DNA of 64,000 nucleotides from Biomphalaria glabrata (Eukaryota; Mollusca; Gastropoda; Planorbidae), in assembly GCF_947242115.1 (NCBI RefSeq), contig NC_074716.1, positions 20,714,090 through 20,778,089 on the forward strand. Reading direction: 5' to 3'. The translations under genes and the position numbers were made by a program. The notes beneath the pieces were generated by a model that had not been told where the DNA came from, ran no database searches, and saw only the letters and a program-made list of their open reading frames with translations. Positions 22,428 to 31,584 of this stretch are shown one piece after another (within the stretch, counting starts at the first letter, position 1; each line of letters starts with the position of its first letter).

Positions 22428-24901
22428 TTATATTGGTGAATAATATACTTGGCTCCCTGGTTAATAAAGATTAAGATTGTCAACAAATAATACATTTTTA
22501 ATTTTCCAATATTTAAAAAAAAATTGTTTATATTGAACAAAATGTTGTATAGCTACATCATAAGGGCACCTAGTGTGCATTAGAGTTCTAACAAATTCTA
22601 CAGTCTCTGCATAATATTCATTCAGTTTACACATTCCTGACCTTTGACCTCACTGCTACTTCAGAATATGTAATGCTCTAAAACTTTCTTCCCCTTGAGT
22701 GTGAGAGGGAGACAGTCTGAGTAGCAGGTTTAATCATGATCAAAAGGGGTTGTAAATAGCATAGACAACTTTTTAATTAGATCTTAATAGTAAACTTAGG
22801 TGTACCTCAAGGAACAGTCTTGGGCCCACTACTGTTTCTAATTTACATAAATGATCTACCAAATTGCATTAGTTCAGGAACAAAAGTCCGATTATTTGAA
22901 GATGATTGCATAATATATAGAACAATAAAAACAACACAAGATACAGAAATTTTACAAAAAAAAAAAAATTACAGAAATGGGAATCAAATTGGAGCATTTC
23001 TTTCCATCACATGACAGCCTGTTAGTTAAACCATTGGCCAAAAGAAATGGATGACCTCATCTGCTCTATAAATCGCTAGGTCTGAAAATCAGTTTTTACG
23101 CTTTAGCATTTTTAGACTCAACTCTACTGATTACTGAGTATAATTAATACACTTTAATTGCATTTGCTGCACACTATATAAGTTAATTCGAATTACAAGA
23201 AGACCCCTGTTGCATCAGCGATGCATAAACAGGCCTATTGTAGGGGCCCAGCTCAGCTGCTGCAGCAAAACTTTCTCCAATAGATAACTAGGCCAGCAAC
23301 TTTCTGTCGAAACAGTATACAACAGTCTAACAGATATTTGTCACTTGTTGGAACAACAGCTGGAGCCCGATAGCATCATAAGGGTGTCGGTTGTGCGATT
23401 TTGTTTTTACTTATATTGTAATTTGTTGGTTTATATGCATATGCAGGCTATATCCACAAAAAATTATCTTCTCTATTGCAGTAATGTTTGTAATCTATAA
23501 GATAGGAAGATAAATCTAAACCAGGATTATCTGATGGTGTTGTTTTAAATTTTATAAATATCTAGTTAGGGTTTGGGAATTTTAACATACATTTATGGTG
23601 TTTGTCTTGAGATAAAGAACACCTTCTCTCCAAATTTCATTAAAATTGGTTAAATAACTTTGTTGTTTTTTGTTTAACAAGTAGAAGATTCACAAAACTT
23701 TCAAATCTATTACTAGGTATCTCATTACTGTAGAGCTACTTATATGTTTATTATTATTATTTTTTCTCTTTCAGATGGCCAACAATTTGTTACAACAAGC
23801 CCAACAACTCAAGATCATGATAGATCAAGTGAAGCAACAAAGTATTATTGCCAAAGAGAATGCCCTTCAAGTACAGAGAGCACAGATGGAAAAGGAAAAG
23901 CAAGAGGTATAAAACCTTTTTGTATTTGGTTCTTGCATATCTAATTACAATGTCCATTCAAACTTTATCATATCAAACACTGTTATATTAAAGTGTATCT
24001 TACAGTCCCTTAGGGGGCACGGTGGTCGAATGGTTAAGCGCTTGGCTTCTGAACCTGAGGTCCTGAGTTTGAATCTAGGTCAAGACTGGGATTTGGAATT
24101 TCAAGATTCTTAGGGCGCCCCTGAGTCCACCCAACTCTAATGGGTACCTGACTTTAGTTGGGGCAGTAAAGGGGGCTGGTCGTTTTGCTGGCCACATAAC
24201 ACCCTGCTTGTTAACCGTTGGCCATAGAAACAGATGACCATAACATCATCTGCCCCAAAGATGGCAAGGTCTGAAAGGGGAAACTTTACTTTTTTTTTTT
24301 TTACAGTCCCTTGCTAAACTGTATATGGTTATATTACCCAGTGAAAGTTAACCATTTAATAAAATGTATTGACATTGGAATATATCTATTAGAATGAAAA
24401 CATATCTTATTGGTCAAAAATTACTCTTTTAAATTGTAAAGAGATTTAATTGTATTTTTGCATATGCTTTAAAACATAATTGGACCATCATTTGTATATT
24501 TAAGGCATTAGCAGCTAGTCGTGTCGAGGCTCAAATGAATATTAACAGAGTTCGAATGGAAGAAAGGGCACAGAGAGAAATGTTTGTACATCAGGCCATA
24601 GTTCAGTCAAGGGCCAATCTTCATGACAAGATAGATGCTGTGTCAGATGATAAGGTAATGTTAGCCAGGTTCTATTTTTAGTTCATTTATGAACTTATTC
24701 TAAAACAGAACTAAAAAAAAAATAAATACAAGGTGTGTCTCGACATAAATATTATTATTATTATCATGTTCACTATTGCATATATTTTATTTTTTGTGTG
24801 AACAGGGTACCTACAATGTTTCCTGGCCAGCCACAGCCAATGCTGCAATGGTTATGTCACATGAAGATGATGATGATGATAAAGACAAAGACAGATTATG
24901 A
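12449..24901 (+). CDS. DEAF1: DEAF1-type SAND-domain transcription factor, 8 exons, no MYND finger
   Basis: DEAF1 is a nuclear DNA-binding regulator acting at TTCG-type sites. Exons: 12449-12881, 15822-16030, 16889-17054, 18977-19204, 19870-19976, 23775-23906, 24505-24654 and 24806-24901. All introns are GT/AG and the phases join without a stop, giving 506 residues. The SAND domain is at about 125-210, with [17 protein letters not shown], the KDWK core (174-177) and CTCASCCDD (203-211). It is almost identical to vertebrate DEAF1 over KDWKRSIRY and the segment [14 protein letters not shown], which includes a nuclear localisation signal at 225-229. [19 protein letters not shown] (about 376-394) matches the DEAF1 coiled-coil/export segment. 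The known family then has a MYND zinc finger. Here there is a long charged helix and an acidic end ([13 protein letters not shown]). The ATG at 12449 is preferred over an in-frame GTG at 12410. A second isoform with MYND cannot be excluded, but no such exon is visible. Confidence 0.92.
12882..15164. other. DEAF1 intron 1, mostly unique AT-rich DNA
   Basis: TAGATCT-rich tract at 12920-13330 with a short CTATAGTGACTATA palindrome near 13230, and TA runs near 14130-14190. No gene or classified element is seen. Confidence 0.5.
15165..15325 (+). mobile_element. LINE 3' fragment
   Basis: CAATGGAGGGAGCACAAAG and the following bases are a worn copy of the C-terminal end of the LINE at 2649-3890. They share GGATGGATAAC, CCTGCTAAGAACAGCTGCTG and TGTCACAGCACCCC. 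It lies in DEAF1 intron 1, in the same orientation as the gene. Confidence 0.75.
16031..16888. other. DEAF1 intron 2, nothing recognised
   Basis: AT-rich, with an A run and an AT run at 16215-16275. No repeat family identified. Confidence 0.5.
17055..17764. other. DEAF1 intron 3, unique part
   Basis: An open stretch at 17289-17483 lacks splice support, and its residues are not like DEAF1. Treated as intron. Confidence 0.5.
17765..18440 (+). repeat. Dispersed repeat with (GACA)n end, copy 1
   Basis: It shares ordered blocks with copies at 58617-59010, 61425-61735 and 63175-63815: TCTGTGTGATTAGAAATATT, CACTTGTCTGGACCAGTT, GGGACTAATTCAACTTATAC, GTTAATTAACTAATTGG, TTGTCAGGTA, AATTGTGCAAAATTTCA, then a CAGACAGA-type run and GTTGATAGAAGCTTTGTAAA. 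All copies run in the same direction. No open frame. The class is unknown (SINE-like or a LINE 3' end). It lies in DEAF1 intron 3. Confidence 0.8.
18487..18535. repeat. (TA)n microsatellite
   Basis: About 24 TA units in DEAF1 intron 3. The reading frame it creates is meaningless. Confidence 0.95.
19205..19869. other. DEAF1 intron 4, nothing recognised
   Basis: AT-rich, with an (ATT)n run near 19334-19353. No gene or classified repeat. Confidence 0.5.
20091..21661. mobile_element. Non-autonomous DNA transposon with 13-base TIRs
   Basis: The perfect inverted ends CAGACATGCCTAC (20091-20103) and GTAGGCATGTCTG (21649-21661) are flanked by TGTAAG on both sides (20085-20090 and 21662-21667), a likely 6-base or longer target duplication. 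TGTGGAAC/GCGGAAC motifs recur just inside both ends. The interior is TAGATCT-rich and has no transposase. The CA...TG ends resemble hAT-type elements, but superfamily is not proven. It lies in DEAF1 intron 5. Confidence 0.8.
20218..20343. repeat. Perfect 63-base tandem duplication
   Basis: The segment beginning CTTCAATTATAATTACTTTA occurs twice head to tail with no visible difference, inside the TIR element. The duplication is therefore recent. Confidence 0.85.
21668..22790. other. DEAF1 intron 5, unique part
   Basis: Contains an (ACAT)n run near 22395-22420 and no recognised gene. Confidence 0.5.
22791..23000 (+). mobile_element. LINE reverse transcriptase fragment
   Basis: One frame reads [20 protein letters not shown] followed by a decayed catalytic box ([10 protein letters not shown], normally F/YADD). 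This is the RT palm of a Jockey/CR1-like LINE. Both ends are truncated. It lies in DEAF1 intron 5. Confidence 0.85.
23005..23100 (+). mobile_element. SINE tail fragment
   Basis: CAGCCTGTTAGTTAAACCATT, then GGATGACCTCATCTGC and AGGTCTGAAA, match the 3' half of the SINE at 24012-24300. Confidence 0.6.
24012..24300 (+). mobile_element. tRNA-derived SINE with 12-base target duplication
   Basis: The head carries a Pol III A box (TGGTCGAATGG) and B box (AGTTTGAATCT) spaced as in a tRNA. A unique body (GGGTACCTGACTTTAGTTGG, TGCTGGCCACATAACACCC, AAGGTCTGAAAGGGG) and a T-rich end follow. TTACAGTCCCTT flanks it on both sides (24000-24011 and 24301-24312). Intact duplications point to a fairly recent insertion. 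It lies in DEAF1 intron 6, in the same orientation as the gene. Confidence 0.9.
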
Positions 24902-25155
24902 GTTGATGTATGATTGAATATATAATTTAATGTATATTTCTTGACATTCATTTGTATGCATGATTGATGACTGAACAGGTATGTATGTATACATCTATGA
25001 CATTGAATGTGCTCAACGTGTATGTATTTACTTTAACACAATTCTAATGATGAAAGCTGTTTAAGTGATACAAGTGTGTACATGGATGTGAATAAAAATA
25101 TTATCTTGTATTATTCTCATGGATGTGAATAAAAATATTATCTTGTATTATTCTC
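24902..25155 (+). terminator. DEAF1 3' UTR with duplicated polyadenylation signal
   Basis: AATAAA occurs at about 25091 and again about 38 bases later, inside a perfect tandem duplication of the segment beginning CATGGATGTGAATAAAAATA. Either copy could end the DEAF1 mRNA. Confidence 0.6.
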
Positions 25156-25302
25156 AGAGTGTTTTGTATTTCTCAAGACATATATTTAGACTTTAATTTG
25201 GACAGCGGCTATAGTCATTTTAAGACATATATTTAGACTTTTATTTCGACAGTGGCTATAGTTATATTGACATCAAAAGTTGATTCTTGTTGTCAATGTA
25301 AC

Positions 25303-25579
25303 CCTAAACTACAACTAATAGAGTCTGTTTGGATCAGGTTTCATTTAGCCCAAACTATAACTAATAGATTCTGTTTGGATCAGGTTCAATTAGCCCAAAC
25401 TACAACTAATAGATTCTGTTTGGATCAGGTTTCAATTAGCCCAAACTACAACTAATAGATTCTGTTTGGATCAGGTTTCAATTAGCCCAAACTACAACTA
25501 GTAGATTCTGTTTGGATCAGGTTTCAATTTGGCCAAAATTACAACTAATAGATTCTGTTATAATCTGGTTTCATTTAGC
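25303..25579. repeat. 46-base minisatellite, about 5-6 copies
   Basis: Unit core CCCAAACTACAACTAATAGA then TTCTGTTTGGATCAGGTTTC. Copies differ by a few bases. Confidence 0.9.
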
Positions 25580-26159
25580 ATTATATAAAAGTAAAATACT
25601 GGAACATCCAAGGATAATCTGGGTAGATTGTTTTGTAGAATTTACTCTTTTTTTTTTAACTCGTAGCAATATAAAGTAAGATTTTAATATTTAATTATAA
25701 CTTTTTTGACATCTTTTTATTAAAATGACTTGACAAAACTCTAGATAAATGGGATTTAACTCTTGATTTAATGCTGATGACTGGACAATGTCCTTAAAAC
25801 TACAACTAGAAGTTTTGGACAAATCAATTTTTGTTTTTTGGTACACTACAGAAACATTCACTAGTAGTCATTCAAATCTCAACAATTTAGTGTTTTCTTT
25901 AGCATTTGAAATGAACAAATTGTTGCCTTTAGTTTGTGTTTTCTTTAATCAATGTTTTTTTTTTTTAATCTGCTAGTGACATCACATTCCAGGAGTTGAC
26001 ATAAAGGATATTACTATTAGAGTAATGAAATTATTGTCAGAGGAAGTTATATTAGTAATAGTCTTTGATTTTGATAACAACAATATAAAATTATCATGCA
26101 TATTTAATGTTCAATTTAAAATATATTTACATATCAAGCTTTAAACTATCAGTACCAAA
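25580..26159. other. Intergenic DNA, nothing recognised
   Basis: AT-rich with T runs. No supported feature. Confidence 0.5.
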
Positions 26160-26365
26160 ATGAATATGTTAGTCATTGTAGTTTGGAAAAACAACAAAAT
26201 GTACATGTTAGTCAATGGACAAACAACAAAATGTACATGTTAGTCAATGGACAAACAACAAAATGTACATGTTAGTCAATGGACAAACAACAAAATGTAC
26301 ATGTTAGTCAATGGACAAACAACAAAATGTACATGTTAGTCAATGGACAAACAACAAAATGTAGT
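26160..26365. repeat. 32-base minisatellite, about 6 copies
   Basis: Unit CAATGGACAAACAACAAAAT followed by GTACATGTTAGT. The central copies look identical. Confidence 0.9.
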
Positions 26366-26574
26366 TTTGACAAATGACAAAATGAAAGTTCATTAGAAGA
26401 CAAATATTTAGATTATACTATAGAACATTTGTTATTGCACAACATCCCAATATAGATATGTCCACCAACTAGAGTAGGTCAAATAAAGTCTGAATCACTG
26501 CATGAAGTCTTTTTTTTTCCCCAATGGCTAACAGATGACACATCCATTACAATAAGATACACATTGAGACCATA

Positions 26575-27848
26575 TTCTTAAACAAGAAGAACAGAAATAA
26601 TGTATCTTAAAAGTCTCCATCTAAAATAAGTAGAACACAGTGTATCTTTAAGTCAACATCTAATCTTAAACAAGCAGAACAGAAACAATCTTAAAGTCTC
26701 CATCTAAAACAAGCAGAACAGAAACAATCTTAAAGTCTCCATCTAAAACAAGCAGAACAGAAACAATCTTAAAGTCTCCATCTAAAACAAGCAGAACAGA
26801 AACAATCTTAAAGTCTCCATCTAAAACAAGCAGAACAGAAACAATCTTAAAGTCTCCACCTAAAACAAGCAGAACAGAAACAATCTTAAAGTCTCCACCT
26901 AAAACAAGCAGAACAGAAACAATCTTAAAGTCTCCATCTAAAACAAGCAGAACAGAAACAATCTTAAAGTCTCCATCTAAAACAAGCAGAACAGAAACAA
27001 TCTTAAAGTCTCCATCTAAAACAAGCAGAACAGAAACAATCTTAAAGTCTCCATCTAAAACAAGCAGAACAGAAACAATCTTAAAGTCTCCATCTAAAAC
27101 AAGCAGAACAGAAACAATCTTAAAGTCTCCACCTAAAACAAGCAGAACAGAAACAATCTTAAAGTCTCCACCTAAAACAAGCAGAACAGAAACAATCTTA
27201 AAGTCTCCACCTAAAACAAGCAGAACAGAAACAATCTTAAAGTCTCCATCTAAAACAAGCAGAACAGAAACAATCTTAAAGTCTCCATCTAAAACAAGCA
27301 GAACAGAAACAATCTTAAAGTCTCCATCTAAAACAAGCAGAACAGAAACAATCTTAAAGTCTCCATCTAAAACAAGCAGAACAGAAACAATCTTAAAGTC
27401 TCCACCTAAAACAAGCAGAACAGAAACAATCTTAAAGTCTCCACCTAAAACAAGCAGAACAGAAACAATCTTAAAGTCTCCACCTAAAACAAGCAGAACA
27501 GAAACAATCTTAAAGTCTCCACCTAAAACAAGCAGAACAGAAACAATCTTAAAGTCTCCACCTAAAACAAGCAGAACAGAAACAATCTTAAAGTCTCCAT
27601 CTAAAACAAGCAGAACAGAAACAATCTTAAAGTCTCCATCTAAAACAAGCAGAACAGAAACAATCTTAAAGTCTCCACCTAAAACAAGCAGAACAGAAAC
27701 AATCTTAAAGTCTCCATCTAAAACAAGCAGAACAGAAACAATCTTAAAGTCTCCATCTAAAACAAGCAGAACAGAAACAATCTTAAAGTCTCCATCTAAA
27801 ACAAGCAGAACAGAAACAATCTTAAAGTCTCCATCTAAAACAAGCAGA
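26575..27848. repeat. 39-base minisatellite, 30 near-identical copies plus worn left edge
   Basis: Unit CTTAAAGTCTCCATCTAAAA followed by CAAGCAGAACAGAAACAAT. From about 26684 there are 30 units whose only variation visible by eye is T or C at one site (CCATCT or CCACCT). Because 39 is a multiple of three, one minus frame stays open for about 400 codons as a 13-residue repeat. There is no other sign that it is coding. Confidence 0.95.
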
Positions 27849-27944
27849 TGTCCTATTCCCCTTGGATGGAAAAGAGACTCAAGCTTTTTTTTTTGGCACT
27901 TGTACAATTAAGAAAAATTATTTTTGCGAAGTAGAATGAAGAAA

Positions 27945-28412
27945 GTGTAGGCTACCCGAAGGGTTGGGAGGAGTACTTGAATAAACAAATTGTAGGTTAG
28001 TTGGGGTACTTGAATAAAGTAATTGTAGGTTAGCTGGGGTACTTGAATAAACAAATTGTAGGTTAGCTGGGGTACTTGAATAAACAAATAGTAGGTTAGC
28101 TGGGGTACTTGAATGAACAAAGTGTAGGTTAGCAGGAGTACTTGAATAAACAAAGTGTAGGTTAGCAGGGGTACTTGTATGAACAAAGTGTAGGTTAGCC
28201 GGGGTACTTGTATGAACAGTAAGCCAGGGTACTTGAATGAACAAATTGTAGGTTAGCCAGGGTACGGAATGAACAAAGTGTAGGTTAGCCAGGTTACTTG
28301 TATGAACAAAGTGTAGGTTAGCCAGGTTACTTGTATGAACAAAGTGTAGGTTAGCCAGGTTACTTGTATGAACAAAGTGTAGGTTAGCCAAGCTACTTGA
28401 ATGAACAAAGTG
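27945..28412. repeat. 33-base minisatellite, about 14 copies
   Basis: Unit GTGTAGGTTAGCCAGGTTAC followed by TTGTATGAACAAA. It is degenerate on the left and more uniform on the right. Confidence 0.9.
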
Positions 28413-28800
28413 TTACGTTACTTGGGGGGGAGGGGGGGGGATATTTATACAGTTGCGAAAAACTGTATAATTGTAATTGTTGATTTATAATTAAATAATT
28501 GTGATGAAATGAAGAAAACTGTAACAGTAAGAATTTAAACAAATCAATGAATGTCTTACAATAGACCTTCTTATTGAACATTTTTAACAAAGGCCTACAT
28601 CGCATTCAAATATAAAGTTTCAAGCATGGCTCATAGAATTAAAACAATAAAATCACAACCAGCAATCTGCCTCTTCATAGCCTTTTTACAATCCCAGGCC
28701 TACAGCCATATTCTGTAAGAAATCAATAAAACTAAAAGACCATTGCTTAGCCTTTATTCTTTATCAACATGTCCTACAAATCAAAGACGTAGGCTAAAAT
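28413..28800. other. Intergenic DNA with a G run
   Basis: A G-rich run at 28424-28440, otherwise no recognised feature. Confidence 0.5.
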
Positions 28801-29065
28801 TCTTTCTCTTTGTTTGCTACATATCTTGGGAGTAGACGTTTTTTTTTTCTCTACATCTCTTTGTTTCCTATATATCTTGGGAGTAGACCTTTTTTTTTCT
28901 CTACATCTCTTTGTTTCCTACATATCTTGGGAGTAGACCTTTTTTTTTTTCTCTACATCTCTTTGTTTCCTACATATCTTGGGCGTAGAAACTTTTTTTT
29001 TTCCTCTACATCTCTTTGATTCCTACATATCTTGGGAGTAGACCTTTTTTTTTCTCTACATCTTT
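28801..29065. repeat. 51-base minisatellite, 5 copies
   Basis: Unit CTCTTTGTTTCCTACATATC then TTGGGAGTAGACC and a T run. Copies vary mainly in T-run length. Confidence 0.9.
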
Positions 29066-29110
29066 TAACCCCCTTCCCCCGACTCGATCGAATATTACAA
29101 GTGTTACACA

Positions 29111-29116
29111 TTTATT
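29111..29116 (-). terminator. Possible polyadenylation signal
   Basis: AATAAA on the minus strand, about 115 bases past the stop of the exon-like segment at 29230-29323. Confidence 0.35.
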
Positions 29117-29229
29117 TCAACAATCTTCTAATAGACCAGATACTAATACTCATGACATCTATTTACAATAATCAACATTTGATTTGTACAAATAATTCTT
29201 CAAAATGAAGACAACTTATAATTGGTAGC

Positions 29230-29323
29230 CTAATATTGATTTGATAAATCTAGATTCTTGTCATTGATAGATGCTTCTCGTTGTTCAGAACATGGAATGA
29301 AAACACCTGAGCGATCTTCTGTT
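29230..29323 (-). CDS. Candidate terminal exon of an unknown minus-strand gene
   Basis: A strong acceptor (CTTTTGTCTTCTTTCAG, ending at 29324) opens a frame of 30 residues and a stop: TEDRSGVFIPCSEQREAS followed by INDKNLDLSNQY. A polyadenylation signal lies downstream. No homology is recognised. It may belong with the cysteine-rich remnant at 29746-30390, which is on the same strand upstream, but no joining splice site is seen. Confidence 0.35.
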
Positions 29324-29488
29324 CTGAAAGAAGACAAAAGATATAGATCTATATATAGGTCTGGTCTGACTTGTCTTATAGGAATATAATTTTGAAAACT
29401 AAAAATGCTGTTAGTGTTTTGTTGAGGATCTAGATCTAATAAATTGTTAGAACTTAAGGGGAGGCAACGATATTTATTTACATAAGGA

Positions 29489-29495
<7 letters not shown>

Positions 29496-29527
<32 letters not shown>

Positions 29528-29545
29528 TATATATACATACATACA
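29496..29545. repeat. (TA)n / (CATA)n microsatellite
   Basis: TA run followed by CATACATACATA. Confidence 0.9.
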
Positions 29546-29745
29546 TATAACGTCTGCCTTGAACACAGCATCTTCATCAGCTCTAGACTTCGGCGGAAAT
29601 CCTTCTCTCTTCTAATGCAAATACCCTCCCTACACTAGTTTCTAATAGTGCGCACCTTCTGCACTATCTTGGATGGCGGTGTGCATGGTAGGGTTATAAC
29701 ATTGCCCCCTTCTTAGCACTTTTCTTCCCGAAAAGAAACACTGCA

Positions 29746-30390
29746 TTAGAGGTTTGAAAGCTCAGGTGTTCCCCAAGAAGCCATCAAATCCGCACTGTTT
29801 TCCTCCGGTGCCGCTTTCTCTTTCTCCGGTTGACTGGCTGTTCTTGAGACGATGACGTGGCCGCCTAGTTGACACACAAAGAAATAGAGACGAACACTGT
29901 TTTCGCAAACACAGCCATTGATTGGACACACTGTTTCAGCAGACCCTCCCGACAGGTGCCTCTCAAGGAAACTTCAGATTCGCATGCAGCCACGTTGCTA
30001 ATGAATTCCAATGCGCCGCGGTGTTCCTTAGCTAATAGTCTAACGTCCAGGAGATAGGTCTCTTCAAGTTCAAGTTAAAGAATTCTTCCTCTTTCCAGTT
30101 CAGATTTAGCCTGGATTGACTGACATTTGTCTATGCCAATGTCGATGATGATGTCAGAAGTACAAATGTTTTGTTGATGGTTTTCTTGGCATCTAAATTC
30201 TCTGTTCGATGCGCCGCACATACAGTTCATGCTAAACTTCTGGATGCATATATCGAGCTTCGAATTTCCCTCGTGAGCACCGGCATATAGGCAGAGGTCT
30301 TTAAGGTCCACAGCAACATGCTTGAACGCAGACCCAACGTTGTCTTGATCTAGTGTCATCCAGGCAGTTAGGATTATTATATGATTAACA
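29746..30390 (-). pseudogene. Cysteine-rich coding remnant, family unknown
   Basis: The minus strand from about 30400 reads as plausible protein with balanced codon use and higher GC than its surroundings. A hydrophobic run (VNHIIILTAWM) precedes MTLDQDNVGSAFKH and a cysteine cluster (CIQKFSMNCMCG, FRCQENHQQNIC). The frame meets a TAA at about 30074, stays open after it (LELEETYLLDVRLLAKEHRG), then a different frame continues (VCPINGCVCENSVR through MASWGTPELSNL) to a stop at 29746. The two C-x-C...CQ stretches look like a repeated module. One stop and one frame change suggest a decayed gene, but unseen introns could also explain them. I do not recognise the family. Confidence 0.4.
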
Positions 30391-30419
30391 CCAAACTGAT
30401 CTTGGCCCAGGAATTGAAA

Positions 30420-31584
30420 AAAAGTTTAGGCATATCAACATGAGATTCACAAAGTCTACACCAAATATGGCCCAGAATTTGGAAGTTAGTTTTTTAAAAA
30501 CTAGATTGACCCTACACAATTTAATTTTAGCCGCGGAGGCCCAATATATCAAAAAGTCATACCAATTAATGCAGAGATTAGGAAACTCACTAGTTTGAGC
30601 TAGGCTTATAACGTACGCAAAACTTTTAATATGAAAGTGTTAAGGGGGGGGGGGGGGGGTAAAAAATAAATATAAAAAAATAATTTAAGAAAAAAAATAG
30701 GTTACAAAAATAGAAATAACATAGTAGATAAAGAGTAAATCATGAGTAAATTTGTCTTAAATATTATATATTAGTCCCATATAAATCTATATTTTCCTAA
30801 TGCACGTTTAGATATACATACACCTATCAAATGGGTTTGCGTTGTCATTTTGAAACACTGCATTCATCATTAATCTCCGGACGAACATATTGCCATTACA
30901 TTATTGCTACATTTCTACTCTTAAGCAGAAGAGTAGTGAAACTAACAAGGGGAAAAAACAAGAACGACAGAACTTAGCCAAAGAGCACAGTATATACAAT
31001 CACTTAGCCTAAGCTTAGTATTCATCCATAATTAAACACATATATATGACTAGCATTACCTACCTGCTACGCCCGTTGATTTGTTCCTAGTTCCTAGACT
31101 ATATATTGTTTATTTTGCCTCCTCCCTTTTTTTTTCTTATAACTTGGACCGACCCGTAAATTTGAGCATCACTTCCCTTTCCCTTCCCAACTCTCCACCT
31201 TAATAAGTAGTCTATTTACACTCTATGATTTTTTTTCTGCTTCTCAGTTCTTATTTCAAAATATTTGATTGGCTCTAGGATCTTTTTTGGCCTGGGCCCT
31301 TTATTCTTATTACATCCTGCAAATCGTAATGCTCATATATTATAATACCTTGGCCGTACACCCGCTAATGTGTTGTTTTTTTTCACTTACTTTCAATAAA
31401 ACTGCTCCCAAGAATGATTACCAACTTCTAGTGGGCTTTATCATTAACTTAGAATTTATAGGAAAACATGTAGGCTACTTATTTTGCATACCATGTTTCT
31501 ATATTTATTTTCTAGGATAGAAAAAAAAAATGGTTTACCTTCTATTACCAATCATTGGATAGAAATAAAAAAAATATTTATTTT
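30420..31584. other. Intergenic DNA downstream of the bHLH gene
   Basis: AT-rich with a G run at 30644-30659. No supported gene. Confidence 0.5.

Noticed and set aside
24012-24085. tRNA gene
   Set aside because: A and B boxes are present but the cloverleaf stems are poor and the sequence continues into a SINE body with target duplications.
26666-27907. 413-codon open frame of 13-residue repeats on the minus strand
   Set aside because: The unit is 39 bases, a multiple of three, so one stop-free unit gives an endless frame. There are no splice sites, no unique domain, and the start lies outside the array in unrelated sequence.
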